From Amblyornis subalaris (Eukaryota; Chordata; Aves; Passeriformes; Ptilonorhynchidae): a stretch of DNA of 64,000 bases. A program made the position numbers and the translations under genes. Location of the stretch: assembly GCA_018881555.1 (NCBI GenBank), contig JACAXG010000013.1, positions 8,160,191 to 8,224,190 on the forward strand, read 5' to 3'. A model generated the notes under the pieces. The model was not told the DNA's origin. It did no database searches and saw only the letters and a program-made list of their open reading frames with translations. This document shows, in pieces, positions 63,980-64,000 of the stretch. The stretch's first letter is position 1; each line of letters begins with the position of its first letter.

Positions 63980-64000
63980 AGAGATTTTAGACCTGTACAG

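Overview
This is a piece of a vertebrate, almost certainly avian, nuclear genome. It holds two intact, intron-containing housekeeping genes with CpG-island promoters. Several interspersed repeats read as CR1 retrotransposons of the type that dominates bird genomes. The rest is AT-rich non-coding DNA sprinkled with isolated single Ns, plus one 120-base gap. There are no operons, tRNAs, rRNAs or CRISPR arrays. I cannot name the species.

Layout: (1) 1-14300 is intergenic, with CR1 fragments at 5435-5902 (+), 6818-7047 (-) and 8518-8570 (+), and a CpG-enriched patch at about 2310-2620. (2) About 14.3-16.4 kb up to 24550 is UBE2B on the minus strand: six coding exons giving a 152-residue RAD6-type ubiquitin-conjugating enzyme, with the promoter CpG island at about 24070-24850. 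(3) About 24850-48690 is a 24-kb stretch with no exon I can recognise. It contains a duplicated block of about 290 bp (24873-25163 and 27710-27999), a 41-bp minisatellite interrupted by the assembly gap, a CpG-enriched patch near 33.77-34.02 kb, and at 44795-45177 a decayed segment that may derive from a Penelope-like (GIY-YIG) retroelement. (4) A CR1 copy (48688-48965) abuts the PPP2CA CpG island (about 48960-49990). (5) PPP2CA on the plus strand spans 49602-63979: seven coding exons, 309 residues, the catalytic alpha subunit of protein phosphatase 2A. Its stop codon lies 21 bases before the window ends, so the 3' UTR is cut off.

Both proteins were rebuilt exon by exon with GT-AG junctions and uninterrupted frames. 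As far as I recall, UBE2B is residue-for-residue the human protein. PPP2CA differs from the human protein only at three residues of exon 1 (D2E, I14V, S26G). In mammals CDKL3 lies between these two genes, head-to-head with UBE2B, and CDKN2AIPNL lies beyond the UBE2B 3' end. I could not find either here. The two genes do not form a pathway: one is a nuclear ubiquitin E2 for histone H2B and PCNA, the other a Ser/Thr phosphatase. Their adjacency is conserved vertebrate synteny.

Other points of interest are a perfect 13-bp-arm hairpin in UBE2B intron 1, two overlapping mutually exclusive hairpins in PPP2CA intron 6, an in-frame upstream ATG that could extend UBE2B, and the absence of Ns from all 13 coding exons.
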